This document shows positions 8,454-16,655 of a stretch of 64,000 nucleotides of DNA, in pieces. The translations under genes were made by a program, and so were the position numbers. The notes beneath the pieces were generated by a model. That model did not search any database. It was not told where the DNA came from and saw nothing but the letters and a program-made list of their open reading frames with translations. The stretch lies in NCBI RefSeq assembly GCF_034424645.1, contig NZ_CP139969.1, forward strand, positions 2,418,001 through 2,482,000, in the 5' to 3' direction. Every line of letters begins with the position of its first letter. Within the stretch, counting starts at the first letter, position 1. This DNA comes from Bordetella avium (lineage in GTDB: Bacteria > Pseudomonadota > Gammaproteobacteria > Burkholderiales > Burkholderiaceae_B).

Positions 8454-9329
8454 TCAAGGCAAATGCATTACGCCTTCCCCCACGCTGATGACACGGCCGC
8501 CCACACGAATAGCCTGTGTCGCCACATCTACATCCAGGAACAAACGGCAGGGGCGCCTCAAAGCATCGCCCTGCTCCACCACCACGCCATCGGGAATGGC
8601 TCGACCTTGTGTCAGCAACCATCCCCCCAGATTGGCGCAGGCAGATCCTGTACCCGGATCTTCGACCACGCTCGCGCCACGGGCACTGAAATACCGCGCC
8701 CGCACCACTTCACGGCCATGACTGCGCCTGCCCTCATCAAACGCGAAGGCATACAAGACGCGGCGGCCATCCAGGCTAGAACCCCACTGCGGCGCATCCC
8801 TGGGCACGCTACGCGCCACGGCCTCTGGGGAGGCCAAGGGCACCACGCACTGCTCGATACCGGTATTCATCCATACGGGATCGCCTGCGATGTCTTCGGG
8901 CGAAATACCCAGAAACCCCGCCACCTCGGCGCGGCTGGCCTCGGGCGTCCGCACACCTGGTGCGCCGACTGAAGGCGTCACCAGGGTCCAGACATCGCCC
9001 TCAGCACTTACGGGCACACGCCCGGCCGGCACCGACAAGGTCGTCATGCCCTCGACGGCCAGACCCAAGTCGCGCAGCACATGCGCCGTGCCCAACGAGG
9101 GATGGCCGGCAAACGCCATTTCATGCGTCGGCGTCATAATGCGCACCACAGCCACGCCCGGCTCCGGGCGGTCGAGCACAAAAGTCGTTTCGGAAAGATT
9201 GAATTGCAGCGCCAGATCACGCATGGTTTCTGACGACATGCCTTGCGCATCTTCAAACACACAAAGCGGATTGCCGCCGAAGAACGCTTCGGCGAACACA
9301 TTGACGAGACGATAGCGGTAAGCAGGCAT
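8454..9329 (-). CDS. PhzF-family isomerase-like protein
   Basis: The 291-residue product matches the PhzF (diaminopimelate-epimerase-like) fold. It has the start MPAYRYRLVNVFAEAFFGGN, the NLSETTFVL motif with the conserved Glu near residue 45, TPTHEMAFAGHPSLGTAHVL, and the C-terminal half motif DPGTGSACANLGGWLL. Most family members outside phenazine operons have no known substrate, and no phenazine genes are near. The ATG at 9329 was preferred to the one at 9356 because it matches the family N-terminus. It lies 74 bases downstream of ftrD on the same strand and could be read from that operon. Confidence 0.85.
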   Translation of the reverse strand: MPAYRYRLVNVFAEAFFGGNPLCVFEDAQGMSSETMRDLALQFNLSETTFVLDRPEPGVAVVRIMTPTHEMAFAGHPSLGTAHVLRDLGLAVEGMTTLSVPAGRVPVSAEGDVWTLVTPSVGAPGVRTPEASRAEVAGFLGISPEDIAGDPVWMNTGIEQCVVPLASPEAVARSVPRDAPQWGSSLDGRRVLYAFAFDEGRRSHGREVVRARYFSARGASVVEDPGTGSACANLGGWLLTQGRAIPDGVVVEQGDALRRPCRLFLDVDVATQAIRVGGRVISVGEGVMHLP

Positions 9330-9360
9330 GGCGCAGGGCTCGGAGAAAATGCCCAATATA

Positions 9361-9394
9361 GCGGCTGTCCGTCAGGGGCGACAGATACAGCCGC
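9361..9394 (-). other. Hairpin between ftrD and the phzF-like gene
   Basis: gcggctgt (9361-9368) and acagccgc (9387-9394) are perfect complements, with an inner tgtc/gaca pairing. There is no T-run on the minus strand. It could limit read-through from ftrD. Confidence 0.3.
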
Positions 9395-9403
9395 GCGCGA
9401 TTT

Positions 9404-10765
9404 TTACCAAGCCGCGAAGAACAGCCACCAGGCCAGGCAAAACGGCGTCAGCCCGGCAGCCACGACCAGCCAGGACAAAACACGGCGCAGCGCGCCGACC
9501 TGGCTTTGGGACAGGATACGCCAGGCCAGACGCAGGGTCCAAAGCACCGCCAAGGTCAGCAGCGTGAAACGCAGCGGCTTCACCCAGGCCGTACGCAGGC
9601 CCTCATGCTGCAGCAGCGTCACTGTCGTGGCCGACAGGCCCAAGAACACGCCAATGCCGGCAGAGGGGATCAGCGATTGCGCAAGCTTGTGCATGCCTTG
9701 AGCCAGCGGACTAATGCGGTTCGCCACCCAAAGGCTGACAAACACCGCCCCACCCACACAGACCGTAGCCCCAGCAACGAAAGCCAGAATCCCGGCGCCA
9801 TCCAGCCAGGAGAAACTGTCATTGACCTCGGGGTAGTGCGTCAGGATGAACCAGGGTGCGTTGTCGAGCAGTGGCCACATGATGTCGTGATTGACCAGCC
9901 AGGTGGCGGCCCATTGCTTGAGCGTCACGAACCAGGGGCTGGCGCTCCAGAGAAAGGCCCCGATTGCCACGCCCATCAAGCCGAAACAGATCAGCGCGGT
10001 TTGCCAGCCGTCGCCATCGGCCACCCTGACGATTTCCTGCTCGGGAGAACGCGGCGTAAGCGCGATGGCGCCGCGATAGCCGCTGCAACGGCCGCACATA
10101 TGACAGTCACCAGCGCCCTTCATGTGCCGCAAGGGCACAAGCGGCGCGCAATTGACGGGCTCGATACGAATCACGGGATGCCGCCAAGCCTCTTCATTGA
10201 CCTTATAGTGCCAGGGCGCGAGCTTGGCCAGAAGATTGAATACGCCATTGACCGGACAGAGATATTTGCACCAGACCCGCTTGCTGCGGCCGTAACGGTA
10301 ACCGACGATCATGGCGGCCACCGTTGAGCCGCCCAGCACGGCCAGCACGGCCAGCGGATACTGATACACGCTCACCAATTGACCGTAAACCGTCGTCAGG
10401 GCAAAAGCCACAAAAGGCCAGCCGCCCCAGCGCATCCACTTGGGAATGGCGCGGCCTTGACCCCGCTCGCTGGTCCATTCTGCCAACATGCCCTCCGGAC
10501 AGAACCAGCCACACCAGGCTCGTCCCAAAATAGGCATGGACACCAACACAAAAGGCCACCAAATGCCCCAGAAGGCAAACTGCGCCAGTACGGTCAGATT
10601 GTTGAACAGCGACGCCGTGCGGCCCGGTAAGGGCAGAAAGGCCGGCACGATCAAAAGAAAGGCGTATATCGCAACAATGCCCCACTGAAGCTTGCGCAGC
10701 AACGGGGCATGATCGCGAAGAAAATCAGCAAAGCGGGCGGCCGCCCGCCCTAACGCAGTAGCCAT
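9404..10765 (-). CDS. ftrD: FtrD: polyferredoxin-type membrane protein of the Ftr iron system
   Basis: The 453-residue membrane protein has at least eight predicted helices and NapH/CcoG-like cysteine clusters: CGWFCPEGM, WCKYLCPVNG, and a C-terminal CxxCxxC region (GAGDCHMCGRCSG). In Bordetella FtrABCD, FtrD is thought to accept electrons from ferrous iron oxidation during import. It is the last gene of the ftrABCD operon, 25 bases after ftrC. The ATG at 10765 has GAGG about 8-11 bases upstream. Confidence 0.87.
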   Translation of the reverse strand: MATALGRAAARFADFLRDHAPLLRKLQWGIVAIYAFLLIVPAFLPLPGRTASLFNNLTVLAQFAFWGIWWPFVLVSMPILGRAWCGWFCPEGMLAEWTSERGQGRAIPKWMRWGGWPFVAFALTTVYGQLVSVYQYPLAVLAVLGGSTVAAMIVGYRYGRSKRVWCKYLCPVNGVFNLLAKLAPWHYKVNEEAWRHPVIRIEPVNCAPLVPLRHMKGAGDCHMCGRCSGYRGAIALTPRSPEQEIVRVADGDGWQTALICFGLMGVAIGAFLWSASPWFVTLKQWAATWLVNHDIMWPLLDNAPWFILTHYPEVNDSFSWLDGAGILAFVAGATVCVGGAVFVSLWVANRISPLAQGMHKLAQSLIPSAGIGVFLGLSATTVTLLQHEGLRTAWVKPLRFTLLTLAVLWTLRLAWRILSQSQVGALRRVLSWLVVAAGLTPFCLAWWLFFAAW

Positions 10766-10790
10766 TGCAAAACCTCGTCGGCCGCTTGCC

Positions 10791-11627
10791 TCAGCGGGCC
10801 GTCATTTGTGCAGCCTGGGCATCGGCGCGGCGCAGAAATCCCCACACCACCAGCCAATACACCAGCCAGACCAACACGGAAATCAAGGCTGGGAAGGCGC
10901 GGTAACCCGCGAAATCGGCCAGAATTTTGCCAACACCGCTGCTATCGTCCAGCAACCACGAACTGTCCCATACTGGGTCCATCAGGGTGGGAACGACATC
11001 CAGCGAAATCAGATGGTCCAACCCCCCCACCAGCAGCGAACCGGCCAGCAGGAGCAGCAGCACTTCCGTGACACGGAAGAAGCGCCGCCAGGTAATGAGT
11101 TTGCCGCCAAGCTGCAACAGCCAGAAGGTCAACAAGGCGACCAAAAAACCGCCAAGGCCAGCCAAGGCCAGCATCCAGGGATTGCCACCATGCTGAGCGG
11201 CCGACACGGTGCCGTACAGAAACACCACCGTTTCACTGCCTTCACGGGCCACGGCAATCATGACAAGCACCAGCAAGCCCCACCAGTTGTCATTCGCGAT
11301 GGAGGCGCGCGCACCGCCTTCAAGCTCGCGCTTGAGCGTGCGGCCGTGGCGTTTCATCCAGACCACCATCTGCACCACCAGCACGCAGGCGATCAATGAC
11401 ATAGCCGCCTGGAACCACTCCTGCCCAGTGTCGCTCAGCCACTCGGACACACCCAGCAGCACCAGCGCCAGCATCAAGGCCAGCGCCAGGCCTGCCGCCA
11501 CCCCGCCCCATAGATACGGCAGACCGCGCCTGCCTTCCGGCGTAGCGCGCAACCATGCATACAGAATACCTACCACCAGCAGAGCCTCGACGCTTTCACG
11601 CCAGACAATGAATGCAACCTGTTCCAT
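10791..11627 (-). CDS. ftrC: FtrC: FTR1-family iron permease
   Basis: The 278-residue inner-membrane protein has seven hydrophobic segments and the two REXXE iron-binding motifs of FTR1 permeases: RESVE at residues 10-14 in the first helix and REGSE in the middle (AVAREGSETVVFLYG). It transports iron across the inner membrane together with the periplasmic proteins FtrA and FtrB. It starts 10 bases after ftrB. Confidence 0.93.
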   Translation of the reverse strand: MEQVAFIVWRESVEALLVVGILYAWLRATPEGRRGLPYLWGGVAAGLALALMLALVLLGVSEWLSDTGQEWFQAAMSLIACVLVVQMVVWMKRHGRTLKRELEGGARASIANDNWWGLLVLVMIAVAREGSETVVFLYGTVSAAQHGGNPWMLALAGLGGFLVALLTFWLLQLGGKLITWRRFFRVTEVLLLLLAGSLLVGGLDHLISLDVVPTLMDPVWDSSWLLDDSSGVGKILADFAGYRAFPALISVLVWLVYWLVVWGFLRRADAQAAQMTAR

Positions 11628-11637
11628 AGGGCCCGGC

Positions 11638-11970
11638 TTATTCCTTGGGCTTGACCACCAGCGTGCCTTTCACGTTCTGGTGAAAATCATCAAAAAAAGG
11701 ATACTCGCCCGGCCGTGTAATCGTGATCACCACAAAGGACTTCACGCCGGGGCCCAGCACCTTTTCCTTGCGCAGCGGAATCGATTCGAATTCCACCGGC
11801 TCATTACTTTCGTTGATCAGCTCGACCTTGAAGCGGCCCGCCGGCACCTCAAGCCTGACGGGCTCGAAAGTGCCATCGGGCTTGAACGTGAGCGTGAACG
11901 TCGGCATTTCGTCGGCGTGAGCCGGCATCCAGAGCATCAAGGCCAGCAACAAGGCCAACAGGCCGCGCAT
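11638..11970 (-). CDS. ftrB: FtrB: periplasmic cupredoxin-like protein
   Basis: The 110-residue protein has a short signal peptide ending AHA (about residue 19) and a cupredoxin fold: GRFKVELINESNEPVEFES, then GEYPFFDDFHQNVKGTLVV. In the described Bordetella Ftr system FtrB is a putative cupredoxin ferrous oxidase partner of FtrC. The ATG is 2 bases after the ftrA stop, so translation is probably coupled. Confidence 0.9.
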   Translation of the reverse strand: MRGLLALLLALMLWMPAHADEMPTFTLTFKPDGTFEPVRLEVPAGRFKVELINESNEPVEFESIPLRKEKVLGPGVKSFVVITITRPGEYPFFDDFHQNVKGTLVVKPKE

Positions 11971-11972
11971 GA

Positions 11973-12512
11973 TCAGTATCCGCCCTTCTTGCCAGTGCCA
12001 GCGAACACGAATTCATAGTTGAGTTCGATGGGTTCAAACCACGGACCCACGCCGGTTTCCTTGTCAACGTGACGACCGAAATGGGATGCCTTGTCGGCGG
12101 TAGGCGGCAGAATCGTGTACTTGAGTTTGTACTTGCCCGGGCCTTCCAGCTTGACGTTGTCGCCATAATGCGGGCCGTCATTCGCCACCATAGGCATGAG
12201 ATGGCCCTTCTGCACGTTTTGGCTACCCACCTTCTGGATCTCGTAGTTGACGACAAGGTAGGGCATCCACTCGCCTTCCGGGAAGCCCGTAACGTTATCG
12301 GCCAACGCATGGATATCCGCTTCCAGGTGAATGTCGGAGTCCTTGGCCGGACGCATCATGCCCGGAGGGTCCATTTCAACCGGCTGCAAATAGACGGCGC
12401 CGATTTCCATGCCGCCCTTTTCCACCGGTTTGCCGATCGGATACTCGGCAGCCATCGTGGCGCCAGAAATCGTCATCGCGGCTGCGGCCAGCAAGAGGGC
12501 TTTCTTAAACAT
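11973..12512 (-). CDS. ftrA: FtrA: P19/Tp34-type periplasmic iron-binding protein
   Basis: The 179-residue secreted protein has its signal peptide ending at about MAAEYP. The P19-family metal-site pattern is present: MEIGAVYLQPVEM, DIHLEADIHA, HLMPMVANDGPHYGDNV and GRHVDKETGV, which supply the Met, His and Glu ligands. Family members bind ferrous or copper ions in the periplasm and work with FTR1 permeases. The ATG at 12512 was chosen over 12554 because of the signal peptide and the gaggat ribosome site. It is the first gene of ftrABCD. No convincing Fur box was found upstream. Confidence 0.92.
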   Translation of the reverse strand: MFKKALLLAAAAMTISGATMAAEYPIGKPVEKGGMEIGAVYLQPVEMDPPGMMRPAKDSDIHLEADIHALADNVTGFPEGEWMPYLVVNYEIQKVGSQNVQKGHLMPMVANDGPHYGDNVKLEGPGKYKLKYTILPPTADKASHFGRHVDKETGVGPWFEPIELNYEFVFAGTGKKGGY

Positions 12513-12568
12513 TGGGCTTATCCTCGGGTAAGTGAAAGCTTGTGAAAAACACAAACAAGAACGCTTTT

Positions 12569-12597
12569 CATTAATGGTAGAGGCAAGCAGCTTACAA
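12569..12597 (-). promoter_or_regulatory. Possible ftrA promoter
   Basis: On the minus strand TTGTAA (12597-12592) and TTAATG (12574-12569) are spaced by 17 bases, 57 bases before the ftrA ATG, in an AT-rich stretch. Only a moderate match to sigma-70. Confidence 0.3.
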
Positions 12598-12630
12598 AGA
12601 TCTTAAATAAAGTCCTGTTTACAGGCACAA

Positions 12631-12667
12631 AAGCAGAACGGCGTCCATTTAGGACGCCGTTCTGCTT
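12631..12667 (-). terminator. Strong rho-independent terminator after phaR
   Basis: A perfect 16-base-pair stem (plus-strand arms 12631-12646 and 12652-12667) with a five-base loop is followed on the minus strand by TTTTGTG. It lies 14 bases after the phaR stop and separates the pha cluster from ftrABCD. Confidence 0.88.
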
Positions 12668-12681
12668 ATTGCCGGACAAGG

Positions 12682-13245
12682 TCAGTTGCGCCCGCCCTGC
12701 CCGGGTGGAAACGGGAAGTTGGCGAACATTGCTCGTGTCTGATCCTGCATCTGATCCTGCATCTGTACAAACAGATTTTTGCTCTGATCGATGTAGTTGT
12801 TCATCATTTTTTGCAGCATGGGCGTCTGCACATTCATGAACTGCGTCCAGGCTTCAGGACCGAACTGATTGCCGCCGCCATACAGTCCTTGCGACTGCTC
12901 GGCCATGCGCTGCTGGATTTCCATAAAGGCCTGGATGTTTTTTTCCAGATAAGAACCCATGATGCCCTGCATGGCATGACCGTAGAAACGGATGATCTGC
13001 GACAGCATGCTAGAAGAGAACATCGGCATGCCGCCGCTTTCTTCTTCAAGAATGATTTGCAGCAGAATGCTGCGCGTGAGCTCCTCGCCGCTTTTTGCAT
13101 CAACGACCTGAAAGTCCTCATTGGCCAGCACCAACTGCTTGACGTCCGCCAGAGTGATGTAAGAACTGGTCTGGGTGTCGTACAAGCGGCGGTTCGGGTA
13201 TTTCTTGATCAGACGCTGGGGTGCGTCAGATTGAGCTTGCGTCAT
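12682..13245 (-). CDS. phaR: PhaR: polyhydroxyalkanoate synthesis repressor
   Basis: The 187-residue protein has the PHB/PHA accumulation DNA-binding domain at its N-terminus (RLIKKYPNRRLYDTQTSSYI, then LADVKQLV) followed by a helical PHB-binding region with many Gln and Met residues. A short MQDQMQDQ repeat is near the end. PhaR represses phasin and its own gene and is titrated by nascent polymer granules. The ATG at 13245 was chosen because the family N-terminus starts just before the RLIKKYPNRR motif; 13284 is also open. It is downstream of phaB on the same strand. Confidence 0.93.
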   Translation of the reverse strand: MTQAQSDAPQRLIKKYPNRRLYDTQTSSYITLADVKQLVLANEDFQVVDAKSGEELTRSILLQIILEEESGGMPMFSSSMLSQIIRFYGHAMQGIMGSYLEKNIQAFMEIQQRMAEQSQGLYGGGNQFGPEAWTQFMNVQTPMLQKMMNNYIDQSKNLFVQMQDQMQDQTRAMFANFPFPPGQGGRN

Positions 13246-13335
13246 GGCTATCCCCGAGATCGGGCGATCTCTTTTAATTCTCAACTATTTTACGTGCTTT
13301 GCCGGACAGGCGCTGGCCTGTCCCCATGGGCCTCG

Positions 13336-14073
13336 TCAGCCCATGTGCAGGCCGCCATTGAGCGAGAAGTCCGCACCGGTGGCGAAACCCGACTCATCAG
13401 AAGCAAGCCAGGAACAGATAGAGGCGATCTCTTCGGGAGAGCCCAGACGGCGCACGGGAATCGTGGCCACGATTTTCTCGAGCACGTCGGGACGGATAGA
13501 GCGCACCATATCCGTGCCGATATAGCCGGGCGACACCGTGTTGACGGTAATGCCCTTGCTGGCGACTTCCTGGGCCAAAGCCATCGTAAAGCCGTGAATG
13601 CCCGCCTTGGCTGTGGAGTAATTCGTCTGACCGAACTGCCCTTTCTGGCCATTGACCGAGCTGATATTGATGATGCGGCCCCATTGGCGATCGACCATCG
13701 AGTCCAGCACCTGCTTGGTGACGTTGAACAGGCTGTTCAGGTTGGTATCGATAACGGCGCGCCAGTCATCGACCGTCATTTTGCGGAACAAGCCGTCACG
13801 CGTGATGCCCGCGTTATTGACCAAGACATCGATCTCGCCAAGTTCGTTCTTGATGCGATTGAAAGCCTGGACGGTAGAGTCCCAATCGGAAACATTGCCC
13901 ACCGACGCATGAAAAGTGTAGCCCTGCGCAGCCTGCTCATCCAGCCACTGCTGGTAATTGCGGCTGGGCCCGCAGCCCGCCACCACACGGAAGCCATCTT
14001 TGGCCAGACGCTGGCAGATGGAGGTTCCAATGCCCCCCATGCCGCCTGTCACATACGCCAGTTTTCCGCTCAT
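13336..14073 (-). CDS. phaB: PhaB: acetoacetyl-CoA reductase
   Basis: The 245-residue short-chain dehydrogenase has the NADPH site near its start (YVTGGMGGIGTSICQRL), NNAGITRD in the middle, the catalytic Ser of NISSVNGQKGQFGQ and the YSTAK motif (Tyr-x-x-x-Lys). The closing LNGGLHMG matches PhaB proteins. It reduces acetoacetyl-CoA to (R)-3-hydroxybutyryl-CoA for PHB synthesis. A strong ribosome site (aggaggaag) precedes the ATG. It lies 56 bases after phaC. No phaA thiolase gene is present in this cluster. Confidence 0.94.
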   Translation of the reverse strand: MSGKLAYVTGGMGGIGTSICQRLAKDGFRVVAGCGPSRNYQQWLDEQAAQGYTFHASVGNVSDWDSTVQAFNRIKNELGEIDVLVNNAGITRDGLFRKMTVDDWRAVIDTNLNSLFNVTKQVLDSMVDRQWGRIINISSVNGQKGQFGQTNYSTAKAGIHGFTMALAQEVASKGITVNTVSPGYIGTDMVRSIRPDVLEKIVATIPVRRLGSPEEIASICSWLASDESGFATGADFSLNGGLHMG

Positions 14074-14129
14074 ATTGACTTCCTCCTGTTTCGACGCAAG
14101 ATTGAAACTGAACCGGGCAGGCTCTGTAT

Positions 14130-15755
14130 TCAGACTGCCCTGACTTTAACGTATCGGCCCGGCGCCGGTTCGATGGGCCTATAGGTTTTATTGCCAAGGC
14201 GGCGGCGGGCGGCAATCTGCCGTCCCCCATGGCCCGCCAGCCACTGAACCCAGTCGGGCCACCAACTTCCTGCGTGCTCTTGCGCGCCCGCCCTCCAAAC
14301 ATGAGGATCGCCGGGCAACACCTCTTGACCGTCATGCGCCCAGTAACTACGGCGATTTTTGGCCGGCGGATTGATCACGCCGGCAATATGGCCGGAGGCG
14401 CCCAGCACGAATCGCATTGGGCCGCGCAGCAATTGCGTGGAAGCATAGGCGGACTGCCAGGGCACAATATGATCTTCGCGCGACCCGTAGATATAGGCCG
14501 GCATGCGCAGCCGCGTCAGGTCGAGCGGCGTGTCGGCCGCCCGCGCCAGACCCGGCACCTTCAGATTGTTCTCAAGATAGGTATTGCGGAAGTACCACGA
14601 GAAAAACGGCCCGGGCAGATTGGTGCTGTCTGCATTCCAGAACAGCAGATCAAACGCCGGTGGAGTCTGGCCTTTGAGGTAGTTGCCCACCACATAATTC
14701 CAGACCAGTTCGTTGGGCCGCAAAAAAGAGAATGTCGTGGCCAGATCGCGGGCCGGCATCAAGCCGCCCTGCCCCAATTGTTGATCTCGCAACAAGGCGT
14801 GGCCTTCATCAACGAAAACGTTGAGCACGCCGGTATCGTGAAAATCGAGCAAGGAGGTCAGAAGGGTCAACGAGGCGACGGGCTGCTCGCCTCGCGCATC
14901 GGCCAGGGCCAACGCGGCGGCCAGCATCGTGCCCCCGACGCAGAAGCCCAGGGCATTAAGCTGTTTCTGCCCCGTGATATCAGCCGCCACCGCCAGGGCC
15001 TTGAGTACGGCTTCGTCGAGGAAGTCGCTCCAGGTCGCGCTATCCACGCCATCCTGATCGGAAGCCAGAGGGTTGCGCCAGGAAACAATGAAAACCGTAT
15101 GGCCCGCCTGCACCGCGTGACGCACAAAGGAATTATCCGGCTGCAAATCCAGGATGTAATACTTGTTGATATTGGGCGGCACCACGACCAAGGGCCGCTC
15201 ATACACCTTGCTGGTCTGCGGCGCATACTGAATGAGCTGCATGAGGCGGTTTTCGTAAACCACCTCGCCGGGTGTCACCGCGACATTGCGGCCGATCTCG
15301 AACTGGCTTTCGTCAGTCTGCGTAATGCGGCCTTTTTTGATATCGGCTACCAGATTGGTCAAACCCGCAAGAAGCGCCTCTCCGCCGGACTCGATGATGG
15401 ATTGCTGCGCATCCGGATTGAAGGCCAGAAAATTGGCTGGCGACAGCGCATCGACCCATTGCATGATGGAAAACCGCAGCCGGCTGCGCAAGGGCTCGCT
15501 GACTTGCGCGGCATCGACCATGCGGTTGAGCACCTGAGCGGACAACAGGTAAGCGTGAGCCATCAGCAAATGACGGGAATCGGTCTTCCATGCAGGAGCG
15601 GAGAATCGCTTGTCAGCGGGAGCGGGCAACACGCCGCGCCGAGCCTCATCGCAGATGCGCAACCATTCTCGGGAAAACTCGGCCTGGATATCTGCCAGGG
15701 CATCCGGCGCCACGCTCACCGGAACTGGCCATGCGGCGGAAAGAGGGGCGTTCAC
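14130..15755 (-). CDS. phaC: PhaC: class I polyhydroxyalkanoate synthase
   Basis: The 541-residue product polymerises 3-hydroxyacyl-CoA on granule surfaces. It carries the modified lipase box GFCVGG with the nucleophile Cys, the aspartate of YGSREDHIVPW and the histidine of GASGHIAGVINPP, and the substrate-region motif VVPPNINKYYILDL. The length is slightly below the usual 560-590 of class I enzymes. The start is a GTG at 15755 with aagg upstream; no better in-frame ATG is available. It heads phaC-phaB-phaR. Confidence 0.94.
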   Translation of the reverse strand: MNAPLSAAWPVPVSVAPDALADIQAEFSREWLRICDEARRGVLPAPADKRFSAPAWKTDSRHLLMAHAYLLSAQVLNRMVDAAQVSEPLRSRLRFSIMQWVDALSPANFLAFNPDAQQSIIESGGEALLAGLTNLVADIKKGRITQTDESQFEIGRNVAVTPGEVVYENRLMQLIQYAPQTSKVYERPLVVVPPNINKYYILDLQPDNSFVRHAVQAGHTVFIVSWRNPLASDQDGVDSATWSDFLDEAVLKALAVAADITGQKQLNALGFCVGGTMLAAALALADARGEQPVASLTLLTSLLDFHDTGVLNVFVDEGHALLRDQQLGQGGLMPARDLATTFSFLRPNELVWNYVVGNYLKGQTPPAFDLLFWNADSTNLPGPFFSWYFRNTYLENNLKVPGLARAADTPLDLTRLRMPAYIYGSREDHIVPWQSAYASTQLLRGPMRFVLGASGHIAGVINPPAKNRRSYWAHDGQEVLPGDPHVWRAGAQEHAGSWWPDWVQWLAGHGGRQIAARRRLGNKTYRPIEPAPGRYVKVRAV

Positions 15756-15893
15756 TTCGACACCTTGTTATCGGAACTGCGCACGTTGATGTTGCATCTA
15801 CGAAAAATGCCTGTCAATGCGGGTAATCCAAGAAAGCCGTGCTCGATCGGGCAGGCGCTGCAAGCTGCCCGCACTCAATTCATCGGCATGCGC

Positions 15894-16655
15894 TCAAGCA
15901 GGTGCCAACCAGGCCAACATTGCCATACGCCCCGTTTCGCGATCGCGCCGGTAAGAGAAAAAACGTGCGCGATCCTGGAAGGTACACAGACCGCTCAGCG
16001 CCACGTCCGACACACCCGCGCGTTTCAGACGTAAACGCGCCAGCCCCGGAAGATCAGCCAGCCACTTTCCTTCGGCAGCTGCGTGAAAAAACTGCGCCAC
16101 TTCGGCATCGCCGGCGGCGCCGAATGCCTCCAGCACATCGGCGCCGACCTCAAAGGCCGACGGTCCGATACCGGGCCCGACCCAGGCCCGCCAGCCATCG
16201 GCAGCAGGCTTTTTGCTGCGCATCAAGGCCAGGGTGTTTTCGAGCACGCCACCGGCCAAGCCACGCCAGCCGGCATGCGCTGCCCCCAACACCTGCCCTT
16301 GCGCGTCGGCAATCAACACGGGCAGACAGTCGGCCACCATAATGGCCAACACCCGTCCCGGCTCTGTCGTCACACTGGCATCCGCGGCGATTTCCTCGTC
16401 AGGCCTTGCCTGATCGGCATCATGCACGACGGGGCCATGCACCTGCCGCAACCAGCGCGGCTCGCCCGGCAAAGCCGCCGCCAGGCGACGCCGGTTTTCG
16501 GCGACCGCCTCGGGGCGGTCGCCCGCACGGACACCCAAGTTGAAACTGTCGTGAGGCGGCACACCCACCCCGCCTTCGCGGGTGGTACAGAAATACGTCA
16601 CACCCTTCCATTCCGGGCCGGTAACGACCGGCAGACTGCCGATCAAGCGGTCCAT
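15894..16655 (-). CDS. pgeF: PgeF: peptidoglycan editing factor (laccase-domain protein)
   Basis: The 253-residue protein belongs to the multicopper-oxidase-like DUF152/YfiH family. Its metal-site residues are visible: His of LRQVHG, Cys of VADCLPVL and His of GAAHAGWRGLAGG. In E. coli the homologue corrects peptidoglycan stem peptides wrongly carrying L-serine. Its start overlaps the end of rluD by 13 bases, a conserved gene pair in proteobacteria. Confidence 0.93.
   Translation of the reverse strand: MDRLIGSLPVVTGPEWKGVTYFCTTREGGVGVPPHDSFNLGVRAGDRPEAVAENRRRLAAALPGEPRWLRQVHGPVVHDADQARPDEEIAADASVTTEPGRVLAIMVADCLPVLIADAQGQVLGAAHAGWRGLAGGVLENTLALMRSKKPAADGWRAWVGPGIGPSAFEVGADVLEAFGAAGDAEVAQFFHAAAEGKWLADLPGLARLRLKRAGVSDVALSGLCTFQDRARFFSYRRDRETGRMAMLAWLAPA

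Noticed and set aside
12739..12768. Tandem tctgatcctgca repeat inside phaR
   Set aside because: It merely encodes MQDQMQDQ in the Gln-rich tail and needs no separate feature.
13304..13323. Hairpin ggacagg / cctgtcc between phaB and phaR
   Set aside because: Perfect 7-base-pair stem but no T-run; not enough to call a terminator inside the cluster.
15848..15871. Hairpin cgggcag / ctgcccg between pgeF and phaC
   Set aside because: Short GC stem with no T-run on the relevant strand; could be chance at this GC content.
14229..16034. 601-codon open frame on the + strand
   Set aside because: Antisense to phaC and part of pgeF, both of which are clear genes on the minus strand.
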